Of a stretch of DNA of 64,000 nucleotides, positions 8,484 to 17,709 are shown piece after piece (position 1 is the first letter of the stretch; every line of letters begins with the position of its first letter). The notes beneath the pieces are model-generated. The model saw nothing but the letters and a program-made list of their open reading frames with translations, ran no database searches and was not told the DNA's origin. The stretch is from Tardiphaga sp052076105 (GTDB taxonomy: Bacteria > Pseudomonadota > Alphaproteobacteria > Rhizobiales > Xanthobacteraceae): assembly GCF_052076105.1 (NCBI RefSeq), contig NZ_CP197245.1, forward strand, positions 2,790,001 to 2,854,000, written 5' to 3'. The translations under genes and the position numbers were made by a program.

Positions 8484-10604
8484 CTAGTGCGCCAATATCG
8501 CCAGCAACAACAGCGCCACGATGTTGGTGATCTTGATCATCGGATTCACCGCGGGGCCAGCCGTGTCCTTGTAGGGATCGCCGACAGTGTCGCCGGTCAC
8601 CGCGGCCTTGTGGGCGTCGGAGCCCTTGCCGCCGAAGTGGCCGTCCTCGATATACTTCTTCGCATTGTCCCACGCGCCGCCGCCCGAGGTCATCGAGATC
8701 GCCACGAACAGACCTGTCACGATCACGCCGAGCAGCATCGCGCCAACCGCCGAGAAGGCCGCCGACTTGCCGGCCGCGCCGCCGCCGGCGATGGCGTAGA
8801 TGATGAAGTAGACGACGATCGGCGACAGCACCGGGAGCAGCGACGGGATGATCATTTCCTTGATCGCCGCGCGGGTCAGAAGGTCGACTGCCTTGCCGTA
8901 ATCCGGCTTGTCGGTGCCCTGCATGATGCCCGGCTTCTCGCGGAACTGACGCCGCACTTCCTCGACGATGGCGCCGGCTGCGCGGCCCACCGCCGTCATG
9001 CCCATCGCGCCGAACAGATAGGGCAACAGGCCGCCGAACAGCAGGCCGACAACCACATAGGGATTGTTCAGCGAGAAGTCCGGCAGCACGTCCTTGAAGT
9101 ACGGATACTTCGCGGCATTGGCGATGAAGAATTTGAGATCTTCATTATAGGCCGCGAACAACACCAGTGCGCCGAGGCCCGCCGAGCCGATGGCATAGCC
9201 CTTGGTGACGGCCTTCGTGGTGTTGCCGACCGCATCGAGCGCATCGGTGGCCTTGCGGACTTCCTTGGGCAGTCCGGCCATTTCGGCAATGCCGCCGGCA
9301 TTGTCGGTGACCGGGCCGAAGGCATCAAGCGCCACGATCATGCCGGCCAGCGCCAGCATCGTCGTGGTGGCGATGGCGATGCCGAACAGACCCGCGAGGC
9401 TGTAGGTGACGAGAATGCCGGCGATGATGACGATCGCCGGACCCGCCGTCGCCTCCATCGAGATCGCAAGGCCCTGGATGACGTTGGTGCCGTGACCGGT
9501 GACCGACGACTGCGCGATGGACTTCACCGGGCGATATTCGGTGCCGGTGTAGTATTCGGTGATCCAGATGATCAAGCCAGTGACAACCAGACCGACGACG
9601 CCACATTGGAACAATGCAAGGCCGGTATATTTGACACCCGCCAGCGGGCCGAAGCCGACCAGCCAGTGAATGGCCAGCGCGACACCGAACAGCGACAGCA
9701 CGCCGGTGGCGATCAGGCCCTTGTACAGCGCACCCATGATCGACTGGCTGGCGCCGAGCTTCACGAAGAAGGTGCCGATGATCGAGGTGATGATGCAGAT
9801 GCCGCCAATGGCCAGCGGCAGCGTCATCATATTCACCAGCAATGGCGAGCTCGCGAAGAAGATCGCAGCAAGCACCATGGTGGCCACAGCCGTGACCGCA
9901 TAGGTCTCGAACAGGTCAGCCGCCATGCCGGCGCAGTCACCGACATTGTCGCCGACGTTATCGGCAATGGTCGCCGGGTTGCGTGGATCGTCCTCGGGAA
10001 TGCCCGCTTCGACCTTGCCGACGAGATCGCCGCCGACATCAGCACCCTTGGTGAAGATGCCGCCGCCGAGACGCGCGAAGATCGAGATCAGCGATGCACC
10101 GAAGCCGAGCGCCACCAGCGCATCGATCACGGTGCGGCTGTTGGCGGCGAGGCCCAAACCCTGCGTGAGGTAAGCGAAGTAGATGGTGACGCCTAGCAGC
10201 GCCAGACCCGCCACCAGCATGCCGGTGATGGCACCGGCCTTGAAGGCGAGCTCGAGGCCGCCGGCCAGCGAACTGGTCGCCGCCTGTGCGGTGCGGACAT
10301 TGGCACGCACCGAGACGTTCATGCCGATGAAGCCTGCTGCACCCGACAGCACGGCGCCGATCAGGAAGCCGATCGCGACAAGCATACCGAGAAAATAGGC
10401 CAGCAGCGCGAAGATCACGACGCCGACGATGCCAATGGTGAGATATTGTCGCTTCAGATAGGCCTGTGCGCCCTCCCGCACAGCCGCTGCAATTTCCTGC
10501 ATCCGTGCGTTACCCGCATCGGCCTTCAACACAGAACTCGTCGCCCAGATCGCGTAAACGATCGACAGTGCCCCGCAGAGCACGATCACCCACAATGCTG
10601 TCAT
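8484..10604 (-). CDS. hppA: Membrane-bound proton-translocating pyrophosphatase
   Basis: This 706-residue polytopic protein hydrolyses pyrophosphate and pumps protons across the cytoplasmic membrane. Hallmarks are the substrate-binding motif GADVGGDLVGKVEAGIPEDD and the acidic motif ADNVGDNVGDCAGMAADL, with a third acidic block near the C-terminus (TGDTVGDPYKDTAGPA). The sequence GNTTKAV carries lysine where potassium-dependent enzymes have alanine, so this should be a K+-independent H+-PPase. ATG 10604 is used, with a GAGG-like ribosome site upstream. It lies after thiL but is separated by a repeat, so it is probably transcribed on its own. Confidence 0.96.
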   Translation of the reverse strand: MTALWVIVLCGALSIVYAIWATSSVLKADAGNARMQEIAAAVREGAQAYLKRQYLTIGIVGVVIFALLAYFLGMLVAIGFLIGAVLSGAAGFIGMNVSVRANVRTAQAATSSLAGGLELAFKAGAITGMLVAGLALLGVTIYFAYLTQGLGLAANSRTVIDALVALGFGASLISIFARLGGGIFTKGADVGGDLVGKVEAGIPEDDPRNPATIADNVGDNVGDCAGMAADLFETYAVTAVATMVLAAIFFASSPLLVNMMTLPLAIGGICIITSIIGTFFVKLGASQSIMGALYKGLIATGVLSLFGVALAIHWLVGFGPLAGVKYTGLALFQCGVVGLVVTGLIIWITEYYTGTEYRPVKSIAQSSVTGHGTNVIQGLAISMEATAGPAIVIIAGILVTYSLAGLFGIAIATTTMLALAGMIVALDAFGPVTDNAGGIAEMAGLPKEVRKATDALDAVGNTTKAVTKGYAIGSAGLGALVLFAAYNEDLKFFIANAAKYPYFKDVLPDFSLNNPYVVVGLLFGGLLPYLFGAMGMTAVGRAAGAIVEEVRRQFREKPGIMQGTDKPDYGKAVDLLTRAAIKEMIIPSLLPVLSPIVVYFIIYAIAGGGAAGKSAAFSAVGAMLLGVIVTGLFVAISMTSGGGAWDNAKKYIEDGHFGGKGSDAHKAAVTGDTVGDPYKDTAGPAVNPMIKITNIVALLLLAILAH

Positions 10605-10767
10605 GGAATCTGCCTCAGTCCTTCCTGCCCGGCGCCTTGTTATTTGGCGCATAAAAAGGAGGCCTGCCCAGCACGTGAGGACGGCCTCTCGTTTGACGAG
10701 CATGGCAAAATCGGTATCGGCGTGCAACGCTGCCAACGGGCTAATGCAGGATTTTTGGAGCGGCTCT

Positions 10768-10963
10768 TAACCTCTCCCCGCATCTTGCGCGGGGAGAGGT
10801 CGGCGCGAAGCGCCGGGTGAGGGGCATGGCGATGGCCTCTCACCCTCCAGATTTAACGGATCACGAACTGACAAGACGCACCGGATGCAGGCCGGGTGCC
10901 CCGCCCCTCACCCGCCGCGAAGACGCGGCGACCTCTCCCCGCGCAAGATGCGGGGCGAGGTTA
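10768..10963. repeat. Large imperfect inverted repeat in the hppA-thiL gap
   Basis: Two arms of about 57 bp face each other (10768-10824 and 10904-10963). Each contains CCTCTCCCCG and its complement around CATCTTGCGC, so each arm is itself a hairpin. The 388-bp gap 10605-10992 shows no convincing gene; it holds this element and presumably the hppA promoter. The pattern resembles dispersed intergenic repeats of this family of bacteria. Confidence 0.8.
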
Positions 10964-10992
10964 GTTCCGCGTTTTGTGAGACTTAGAGCTTA

Positions 10993-11991
10993 TCAGAAGT
11001 GACTATAGGACAGGCGCTGCAGGACGATGTCCCTGCCCGCCCGGTCGACGAAGCGCGGCGACGACGCACCTGCAACAATCGTCCCGATGACAGTGATCGG
11101 CACGCCCGTTTGCTGTGCAGCCTGCGCGAAGGCAGGCATATGATTCCCGGGAATGGTGCAGAGGATTTCGTAGTCGTCGCCACCGGCAATCAGGGTTTCG
11201 AGACCGACCACGCCGCGATCCAGTAGCGCCTTCGCGGGAGCGGAGAATGGGATCGCAGGCGCATCGATCACGGCGGAGACACCCGACACGCCACAGAGCT
11301 TGGCGAGGTCTCCGGCCAGCCCGTCGGAGACATCCATCGCGGCCGTTGCGAAATCGCGCACCGCCAATGCCAAGCCATTGCGTGGTTGCGGAACGCGATA
11401 GCGTGCCACAAGCGCGTCACGCGCCTTGCTGTCATCAGCCAGCGCCGCGGCCACTGCCCCGTTCTTCAGCACCGCCAGACCGAGCGCGGCATCTCCGATC
11501 GTGCCACTCACCACCACGCGGTCACCGACCGCTGCGCCCTGGCGTCGGACCATGCGTCCCTCGGGCACGCGGCCGAACGCGGTCACGGAAACCATCAGCG
11601 GTCCCGGCGTCGAGACGGTATCGCCGCCGAGCAGCGCGCAGCCGAATGTCGTGATGTCCTCGCCAAGGCCACGCGCGAATTCCGAGAGCCACGCTTCGTT
11701 GTGGTCGCGCAGCGCCAGGGTCAGCACGAAGCCGGCCGGCACCGCGCCCTTGGCAGCGAGGTCCGAGAGGTTCACCCGCAGCGCCTTGCGCGCGATGGTG
11801 TCCGCGGGATCGTCGGGGAGAAAATGCACGCCTTCGACAATGGCGTCGGTGTTAACGACGATGTCCTCGCCATCCGCCTTCAGCACCGCGGAGTCGTCGG
11901 TCAGGCCGAATGCGCCGGGATCGCGCGCCAACGGCTTGAAGTAGCGCGCGATCAGGGAGTCTTCGCCGGATGCGCTGGACCCGGCTGACAT
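10993..11991 (-). CDS. thiL: Thiamine-monophosphate kinase
   Basis: This 332-residue member of the AIR-synthase (PurM-like) superfamily phosphorylates thiamine monophosphate to the active cofactor thiamine diphosphate. The N-terminal GEDSLIARYF, the acidic metal-binding stretch LTDDSAVL, DAIVEGVHF with RKALRVNLSDLAAKGA, and DVSDGLAGDL are typical ThiL blocks. ATG 11991 is used; its stop-to-start distance from nusB is two bases, so nusB and thiL are co-transcribed. Confidence 0.95.
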   Translation of the reverse strand: MSAGSSASGEDSLIARYFKPLARDPGAFGLTDDSAVLKADGEDIVVNTDAIVEGVHFLPDDPADTIARKALRVNLSDLAAKGAVPAGFVLTLALRDHNEAWLSEFARGLGEDITTFGCALLGGDTVSTPGPLMVSVTAFGRVPEGRMVRRQGAAVGDRVVVSGTIGDAALGLAVLKNGAVAAALADDSKARDALVARYRVPQPRNGLALAVRDFATAAMDVSDGLAGDLAKLCGVSGVSAVIDAPAIPFSAPAKALLDRGVVGLETLIAGGDDYEILCTIPGNHMPAFAQAAQQTGVPITVIGTIVAGASSPRFVDRAGRDIVLQRLSYSHF

Positions 11992-11993
11992 GG

Positions 11994-12506
11994 TCAGTTT
12001 CCTGCGCGCGAAAATTCTTCCGCGCGAAACTGCCGGGCGATCTGGTCGAGCACCGCATTGACCATGCCGGTCTCGTCGCCTTCCACGAAGGCATGCGCGA
12101 CGTCGACATATTCCGACACCACGACACGGCCGGGAATGTCCTTGCGATGTTCCAGCTCATAGGCGCCGGCGCGCATCACTGCGCGCAGGATGGCCTCGAT
12201 ACGCTGCAGCGGCCAGCCCTTGGACAGCGCGTCGTCGATCAGGGGATCGAGCTTGTTCTGGTCGCGCACGACGCCGGATACGATGTCGCGGAAGAAGGCC
12301 TCCTCCGCCGGCAGATACTGGTCGCCCTCGATCTCGCTGCCAAGCCAGAAGCTCTCGAACTCGGCGAACACGTCGTTGATACCGGAGCCGCCCACATCCA
12401 TCTGATAGAGCGCCTGCACGGCCGCGAGACGCGCGGCGCCGCGGCGGTTGGCCTTGCGGTCGCCTTTAGGGATCGGCTTCTTGAAGTCGGCTTTCTTGTC
12501 AGCCAT
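11994..12506 (-). CDS. nusB: Transcription antitermination factor NusB
   Basis: This 170-residue all-helical protein binds boxA RNA with S10 (NusE) during rRNA antitermination. Family blocks are RRGAARLAAVQALYQMD, LDPLIDDAL and LRAVMRAGAYELEHR, followed by VVVSEYVDVAHAF. The N-terminal extension is lysine-rich, as common in this order. It is 3 bp downstream of ribH and 2 bp upstream of thiL. Confidence 0.95.
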   Translation of the reverse strand: MADKKADFKKPIPKGDRKANRRGAARLAAVQALYQMDVGGSGINDVFAEFESFWLGSEIEGDQYLPAEEAFFRDIVSGVVRDQNKLDPLIDDALSKGWPLQRIEAILRAVMRAGAYELEHRKDIPGRVVVSEYVDVAHAFVEGDETGMVNAVLDQIARQFRAEEFSRAGN

Positions 12507-12509
12507 GTC

Positions 12510-13001
12510 TCAGGCCTTCGCCAGACGGCGCTTGATGCGCAGCACCGACAGCGCAGCGCGGGCTGCATCGCCGCCCTTGTTCAATTCGCCGGCGCGCGCA
12601 CGCGCCCAGGCCTGCTCGTCGGTATCCACCGTGATGATCCCGTTGCCGAGCGGCAGGCGCAGATCGACCGACAGATCCATCAGCCCGCGCGAGGACTCCA
12701 TCGAGACGATCTCGAAGTGGAACGTCTCGCCGCGTACCACGCAGCCGAGCGCAATTGCCGCTTCGTAAGGCTTGCCGCTTTTCGCGGCAGCATCGACCGC
12801 AATCGCGATGGTCGACGGAATTTCCAGAGCGCCGGGTACCGTCAGCACGTCGTAACTGACGCCTGCCGCCTTTAGCTCAACGATCGCGCCTTCCAGCAGC
12901 GCATCCTGAATGTCGTCATAGAACCGCGCCTCGACGATCAGGACGCGTGCGCCCGTGATGTCGGTCTGGTCCTGCAAATGAGCGCGTCGCGCGTCTGCCA
13001 T
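12510..13001 (-). CDS. ribH: 6,7-dimethyl-8-ribityllumazine synthase
   Basis: This 163-residue enzyme condenses 5-amino-6-ribitylaminouracil with dihydroxybutanone phosphate, the penultimate step of riboflavin synthesis. Visible motifs are VPGALEIP, ALGCVVRGETFHFEIV with the catalytic histidine, and PLGNGIITVDTDEQAWAR. Its length matches icosahedral lumazine synthases. It sits between ribE, from which a repeat separates it, and nusB. Confidence 0.96.
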   Translation of the reverse strand: MADARRAHLQDQTDITGARVLIVEARFYDDIQDALLEGAIVELKAAGVSYDVLTVPGALEIPSTIAIAVDAAAKSGKPYEAAIALGCVVRGETFHFEIVSMESSRGLMDLSVDLRLPLGNGIITVDTDEQAWARARAGELNKGGDAARAALSVLRIKRRLAKA

Positions 13002-13113
13002 ATCTCAATCCGTTCAAAACGCTGACAATATCCGTTTACGGTGTATGTCAACAATCGCGCGGTTTTAGTCGTGTGCGGCTGCGAAGCCAAGGGCAATACT
13101 CGGCAATTTAGCG

Positions 13114-13197
13114 CCGTCATGCCCGGCGCATGCCGGGTATCCACGTCTTGGCCGTGCACGAAGACGTGGATGGCCGGGACAAGCCCGGCCATGACGG
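13114..13197. repeat. Dispersed palindromic repeat (CCGGGTATCCACGTC family)
   Basis: The sequence folds on itself: CGTCATGCCCGGC at the left pairs with GCCCGGCCATGACGG at the right, with TATCCACGTC and GACGTGGATGG inside. Related copies occur at 19228, 35706 and 50111. It fills the 212-bp gap between ribE and ribH, together with a presumed ribH promoter. Confidence 0.85.
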
Positions 13198-13213
13198 CCG
13201 AAAGGTCGGAGCC

Positions 13214-13828
13214 TTAAACCGGCATTTCGCTGAGCCGCGCCGCATAGCGAGCCATCAGGTCGACCTCGATATTGACCTCGGCCCCCGCCTCCCACGCCTT
13301 GCCCAGCGTGGTGACGCTCAGCGTGTGCGGGATGATCAGCACGGCGAATTGCACGTCATCGACGGTATTCACCGTCAGCGACACGCCATCCAGCGTGATC
13401 GAGCCCTTGGTGGCGATGAAACGCGCCAGCTCGCGCGTGGTGCGGAAGGTGATCCGCGCCATGTCCGGCAGGTTCTCGCGCGACACAATGGTCGCGATGC
13501 CGTCGGCATGGCCGGCGACGATATGGCCGCCAAGCTCGTCGCCGATCTTCAGCGCACGTTCGAGATTGAGCCTGGTGCCGAGCTTCCAGTGCTTCGCCGT
13601 GGTCATGCCCAGCGTCTCGGCGGCAGCGTCCACATCGAACCATGTTTTGCCATTGGCCACGCCGGAGCCAACCACCGTGAGGCAGACACCATTGCAGGCG
13701 ATGGACGCGCCGTCGGCAATGGTGGTCTGGTCGTAGTCGCAGAGAATGCGCAACCGATGCAGCTGGCCCTGTGCGATTTGCTGCAGGCTCTCGATCTCGC
13801 CGATGTCAGTGACAATGCCGGTGAACAT
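13214..13828 (-). CDS. ribE: Riboflavin synthase, alpha subunit
   Basis: This 204-residue protein has two tandem lumazine-binding half-domains that dismutate two lumazines to riboflavin. It starts with the invariant MFTGIVTDIGE, followed by GASIACNGVCLTVV in the first half and KGSITLDGVSLTVN in the second. Its ATG overlaps the ribD stop by one base (TAATG), so translation is likely coupled. It is also called ribC in some species. Confidence 0.96.
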   Translation of the reverse strand: MFTGIVTDIGEIESLQQIAQGQLHRLRILCDYDQTTIADGASIACNGVCLTVVGSGVANGKTWFDVDAAAETLGMTTAKHWKLGTRLNLERALKIGDELGGHIVAGHADGIATIVSRENLPDMARITFRTTRELARFIATKGSITLDGVSLTVNTVDDVQFAVLIIPHTLSVTTLGKAWEAGAEVNIEVDLMARYAARLSEMPV

Positions 13829-14982
13829 TAGCTTCTTTCGTAGATGGTCAGAGTGTCGTTCTCGATCGTCTCGCTAGCACGCTGCACGAAGTCCGGCGAC
13901 CCGGTGATCGCCGATAGCGGCAATGCATCCAGCGCGGCAACGCCGCCCTCGCCGATCTCTTTAGGGCCGCGAAACAGCCAGACCTCGTCGACGAGACCCG
14001 CAGCCACGAAGGACGACGCGACCTTCGATCCGCCTTCCACCAGCAGCTTCGTGATCCCCTTCCCGGACAAACTATGCAGCACAGCCGGCAGATCCAGTCC
14101 CGGCGGCGGCGCTGTGGTTACCGGCACACGCAGCACCTGCGCACCGGCAGCGCCGAGCGCCATTGCGGCCGGGGCTTCAGAGAGGCTCGATGTCATCACC
14201 CAGAGCGGCGTTGTGCGCGCCGAATGCACGAGCTTGCTGTTACCGGAAATGCGCAGCGCACGGTCGAGCACCACGCGGACCGGTGAGCGCTTCGCCATCC
14301 CGGGCAGACGACAGGTCAGTTCGGGATCGTCAGCGATGACCGTGCCCATGCCGACCAGCACCGCGTCGCATTGCGCGCGGAGCAGATGCACGCGCGACCG
14401 CACCATTTCGCCGGTGACGGCTACGGGCCTGTGACCGGCCGCGGCGATCCTGTCGTCCGGCGACACTGCGAGCTTCAGCACCACATGCGGACGCTTGTCG
14501 CGCACGCGGCGGAAATGCCCGGCGTGATCACGCGCGGCTTGTTCGGCACACAGCCCGACATCGACCCTGATACCGGCGGCGCGCAGCCGCGCATGGCCCT
14601 GGCCCGCGACCTCCGGATTGGGATCCTCGATGGCCGCCACCACGCGCGCGATGCCCGCAGCGACGATGGCGTCCGCACAAGGCGGCGACTTGCCGAAATG
14701 CGAACACGGCTCCAGCGTCACATAGAGCGTCGCGCCGCGTGCGGCTTCGCCCGCCTGCGCCAATGCAACAGGCTCGGCATGCGGACGGCCGTCGGGCTGG
14801 GTCCAGCCGCGGCCGATAATCACGCCGTCCTTCACAATGACCGCACCGACGGCGGGATTGGGCCAGGTCCGGCCCTGCCCACGCCGACCGAGTGTCAGCG
14901 CCAGCTGCATGAAGCGCAGGTCGGTTGCTTTGGCGTCAGCAGATTTTTGCGCGTATTGATCTTCCAGGATCCGGAAGATCAT
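13828..14982 (-). CDS. ribD: Bifunctional riboflavin deaminase/reductase RibD
   Basis: This 384-residue protein catalyses two consecutive steps. The N-terminal deaminase domain has the zinc site PHAEPVAL plus TLEPCSHFGKSPPCADAI. The C-terminal NADPH-dependent reductase domain begins near HVVLKLAVSPDDRIA. The start ATG overlaps the nrdR stop in the sequence ATGA, so it is probably translated by coupling. An extended N-terminus of about 20 residues precedes the domain. Confidence 0.96.
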   Translation of the reverse strand: MIFRILEDQYAQKSADAKATDLRFMQLALTLGRRGQGRTWPNPAVGAVIVKDGVIIGRGWTQPDGRPHAEPVALAQAGEAARGATLYVTLEPCSHFGKSPPCADAIVAAGIARVVAAIEDPNPEVAGQGHARLRAAGIRVDVGLCAEQAARDHAGHFRRVRDKRPHVVLKLAVSPDDRIAAAGHRPVAVTGEMVRSRVHLLRAQCDAVLVGMGTVIADDPELTCRLPGMAKRSPVRVVLDRALRISGNSKLVHSARTTPLWVMTSSLSEAPAAMALGAAGAQVLRVPVTTAPPPGLDLPAVLHSLSGKGITKLLVEGGSKVASSFVAAGLVDEVWLFRGPKEIGEGGVAALDALPLSAITGSPDFVQRASETIENDTLTIYERS

Positions 14983-15461
14983 TTTCGGACCACCACCGGC
15001 CGGTCGTCATCGTCGGCATGCAATTCGCCGAGCACCGCCTCGAAATCCTTGGCCTCGCGGAAATTGCGATAGACCGAGGCGAAACGCACATAGGCAACAT
15101 CGTCGAGGGAGCGCAGATGCTCCATCACGATCTCGCCGATGGTCTCCGAGGAAATCTCCGCTTCGCCGCCGCTTTCCAGCTCGCGCACGATGGCCGAGAC
15201 CATGGTCTCGACGCGCTCCGGGTCCACCGGGCGCTTGCGCAACGAGATCGACAGCGAGCGCACCAGCTTGTCGCGATCGAACGGCACGCGGCGGCCATTG
15301 CGCTTGATCACCGTGAGTTCGCGCAATTGCACGCGCTCGAAGGTGGTGAAACGGAAGTTACAGGCGACGCACACGCGCCGCCTGCGGATCACGGCGGAAT
15401 CTTCCGCGGGACGCGAGTCCTTCACCTGCGTATCGAGGCTATTGCAGTTCGGACAGCGCAT
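14979..15461 (-). CDS. nrdR: Transcriptional repressor NrdR
   Basis: This 160-residue protein combines a zinc ribbon (MRCPNCNSLDTQVKDSRP and RRRVCVACNFRFTTFE) with an ATP-cone domain. It represses ribonucleotide reductase genes according to the ATP/dATP balance. The ATG at 15461 is preferred over an in-frame TTG at 15470 because it yields the canonical MRCPNC start and has a GGAAGG ribosome site 9 bases upstream. It overlaps ribD and follows glyA by 72 bp, the common alphaproteobacterial order. Confidence 0.96.
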   Translation of the reverse strand: MRCPNCNSLDTQVKDSRPAEDSAVIRRRRVCVACNFRFTTFERVQLRELTVIKRNGRRVPFDRDKLVRSLSISLRKRPVDPERVETMVSAIVRELESGGEAEISSETIGEIVMEHLRSLDDVAYVRFASVYRNFREAKDFEAVLGELHADDDDRPVVVRK

Positions 15462-15533
15462 TCCCAACAACCTTCCAAAGACCCGTTCCTGCGCGACCTT
15501 CTGACCGCGCAGGCCTTCTAATCGTCGCAGGTC

Positions 15534-16835
15534 TTACTGATAGATCGGGAAACGATCCGTCAGCGCCTTGACCTTGTCCTTCACGGCCGCTTCCACCAGC
15601 GGCGCGCTGCCGTCGCCGGACTGCGCCACAGCACTCAGCACTTCGGCAATCATCTCGCCGGTCGCCTTGAATTCGGCAATGCCGAAACCACGCGTGGTCG
15701 CAGCGGGCGTACCGAGACGGATGCCCGAGGTGATCCACGGCTTTTCCGGATCGAACGGCACGCCGTTCTTGTTGCAGGTGATGCCGGCGCGAACCAGCGC
15801 CTTCTCCGAGACGTTGCCCTTCAGGCCCTTCGGCCGAAGGTCGACGAGCATCAGATGGTTATCGGTGCCGCCGGAGACAATATCGTAGCCCTGCGCGCGC
15901 AGCGTTTCGGCCAGCGCCTTGGCATTCTCGACGACGTTCTTCGCATAGACCTTGAAGTCCGGCTGCAGCGCTTCCTTGAAGGCCACGGCCTTGGCCGCGA
16001 TGACATGCATCAACGGGCCGCCCTGCAGGCCCGGGAAGATCGCCGAATTCAGCTTCTTGTGCAGCGCCTCGTCATTGGTGAGGATCAGGCCGCCGCGCGG
16101 ACCGCGCAGCGACTTGTGCGTGGTCGTCGTGGTGACATGGGCATGCGGCACCGGCGAGGCATGGACGCCGCCGGCGACGAGGCCAGCAAAGTGCGCCATG
16201 TCGACCAGCAGATAGGCGCCGACGCTGTCGGCGATCTCGCGGAAGCGCTTGAAGTCCCAGGCGCGCGAATAGGCCGAGCCGCCGGCGATGATGAGCTTCG
16301 GCTTCACTTCCTCGGCCTGCTTGGCGATCGCATCCATGTCGAGGATCTGGTCGTCCTTGCGCACGGTGTAGTGCACCGGCTTGAACCACTTGCCGGACAT
16401 GTTGACGGGCGAGCCGTGGGTGAGATGGCCGCCGGCCGCGAGGTCGAGACCCATGAAGGTATCGCCGGGCTGCAGCAGCGCCAGGAACACGGCCTGATTC
16501 ATCTGGCTGCCGGAATTCGGCTGCACATTGGCGAACTGCGCGCCGAACAGCTTCTTGGCGCGCTCGATCGCCAGCGTTTCCGCAACGTCGACGAATTCGC
16601 AGCCGCCATAGTAGCGCGCGCCCGGATAGCCCTCGGCATATTTGTTGGTCATCACCGAGCCCTGCGCTTCCATCACGGCGCGGCTGACGATGTTTTCCGA
16701 CGCAATCAGCTCGATCTCGTGACGCTGGCGACCGAGTTCACCCTTGATCGCCTCGGCAATCTCAGGATCGGCCTGAGCAAGCGTGGCGGAGAAGAACGAG
16801 TCGGGCGCGGAGCCGGTTTTGGCCGAAGTGGTCAT
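15534..16835 (-). CDS. glyA: Serine hydroxymethyltransferase
   Basis: This 433-residue PLP enzyme interconverts serine and glycine with tetrahydrofolate. Signatures are ELIASENIVSRAV, EGYPGARYYGGCEFVD and the PLP-lysine motif VTTTTTHKSLRGPRGG. ATG 16835 (MTTSAKTG) gives the normal family length; the longer open frame adds non-conserved residues. It is the first gene of the glyA-nrdR-rib run. Confidence 0.97.
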   Translation of the reverse strand: MTTSAKTGSAPDSFFSATLAQADPEIAEAIKGELGRQRHEIELIASENIVSRAVMEAQGSVMTNKYAEGYPGARYYGGCEFVDVAETLAIERAKKLFGAQFANVQPNSGSQMNQAVFLALLQPGDTFMGLDLAAGGHLTHGSPVNMSGKWFKPVHYTVRKDDQILDMDAIAKQAEEVKPKLIIAGGSAYSRAWDFKRFREIADSVGAYLLVDMAHFAGLVAGGVHASPVPHAHVTTTTTHKSLRGPRGGLILTNDEALHKKLNSAIFPGLQGGPLMHVIAAKAVAFKEALQPDFKVYAKNVVENAKALAETLRAQGYDIVSGGTDNHLMLVDLRPKGLKGNVSEKALVRAGITCNKNGVPFDPEKPWITSGIRLGTPAATTRGFGIAEFKATGEMIAEVLSAVAQSGDGSAPLVEAAVKDKVKALTDRFPIYQ

Positions 16836-17017
16836 CAGGACAATTCTCCACCGCCGCAGCCTTTCAGAGAGGGTGCAGACGGTCACGAGTGGCGATCAGG
16901 AAACGGTGCCCCGAATACCATATCTGGCTGGCGAGGCCAAGGTTTTGCGGTTCAAGGCGCGATATTTAGGCAGCGGCAGCATATGCGGCGATAGCACAAG
17001 CTGATCGGGCGTTCACC

Positions 17018-17070
17018 GTCATTCCGGGCTCATGCCGACCGCTTCGCGGTCCTGCCTGCCCCGGAATGAC
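17018..17070. repeat. REP-like palindrome (GTCATTCCGGG type)
   Basis: An 11-bp outer stem (GTCATTCCGGG / CCCGGAATGAC) encloses a second hairpin ACCGC-TTC-GCGGT. It lies in the 247-bp gap between glyA and the glutathione transferase. A related palindrome starts the repeat island at 18390. Confidence 0.8.
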
Positions 17071-17082
17071 GTTCCGTATGCC

Positions 17083-17709
17083 CTATTTCGCCAGCCGGTA
17101 TACTCCGCCCTTCTCGACACTGCGCTGGAACGCTGGGCGGGCATGCATCCGGCCGATCCAGGCGGCCAGATCGGGATAGGCCCCCAGCCGGTCGAAACTG
17201 CCGGCGACCTCGGCGACGAAGCTCATCTGGATGTCTGCCCCGGTCAGGCTGTCGCCAACGAAGAATGCGCGGCCCTTCAGGGCACGGTCGGCATAACCGA
17301 GATGCCGGGCCATCTCGCTGTCGATCCGCAGTTGCAGCGGCGCCCCGGCCTCTTTCAGGCGCGACACGTAGAGATTGAGCATCAGCGGCAGCATCGCCGA
17401 GCCCTCGGCATAATGCAGCCATTCGAGATAGGCCTCGTACTCTGCGCTGCCTTCCGCGGGTCGCATCGCGCCCTTGCCATAACGGCGGATAATGTAATCC
17501 ACCACCGCCGCAGACTCCGCGATGGTAATATCGCCATCGACGATCACAGGCGACTTGCCGAGCGGATGCACGGCCTCCAGCTCCGGCGGCGCCAGCCGCG
17601 TCTGCGCATCGCGCTGATAGGTTGTCAGCTCATAGGGCGCGCCGAGCTCCTCCAGCAGCCAGATGATCCGCTGCGAGCGCGAGTCGTTGAGATGATGAAG
17701 CGTGAGCAT
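17083..17709 (-). CDS. Glutathione S-transferase family protein
   Basis: This 208-residue protein has a thioredoxin-like N-domain (LTLHHLNDSRSQRIIWLLEELG, then the cis-proline region GKSPVIVDGD and ITIAESAAVVDYI) and an all-helical C-domain ending with AYPDLAAWIGRMHARPAF. This fits cytosolic bacterial GSTs acting in detoxification. An active-site Ser (NDSRSQR) rather than Cys is likely. The substrate is not evident. Confidence 0.9.
   Translation of the reverse strand: MLTLHHLNDSRSQRIIWLLEELGAPYELTTYQRDAQTRLAPPELEAVHPLGKSPVIVDGDITIAESAAVVDYIIRRYGKGAMRPAEGSAEYEAYLEWLHYAEGSAMLPLMLNLYVSRLKEAGAPLQLRIDSEMARHLGYADRALKGRAFFVGDSLTGADIQMSFVAEVAGSFDRLGAYPDLAAWIGRMHARPAFQRSVEKGGVYRLAK

Noticed and set aside
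8349..10196. A 615-codon open frame opposite hppA
   Set aside because: It is the complement of a strongly conserved membrane pyrophosphatase and begins inside a REP repeat.
10817..11002. A 61-codon frame between hppA and thiL
   Set aside because: It translates the inverted-repeat element and overlaps the thiL end.
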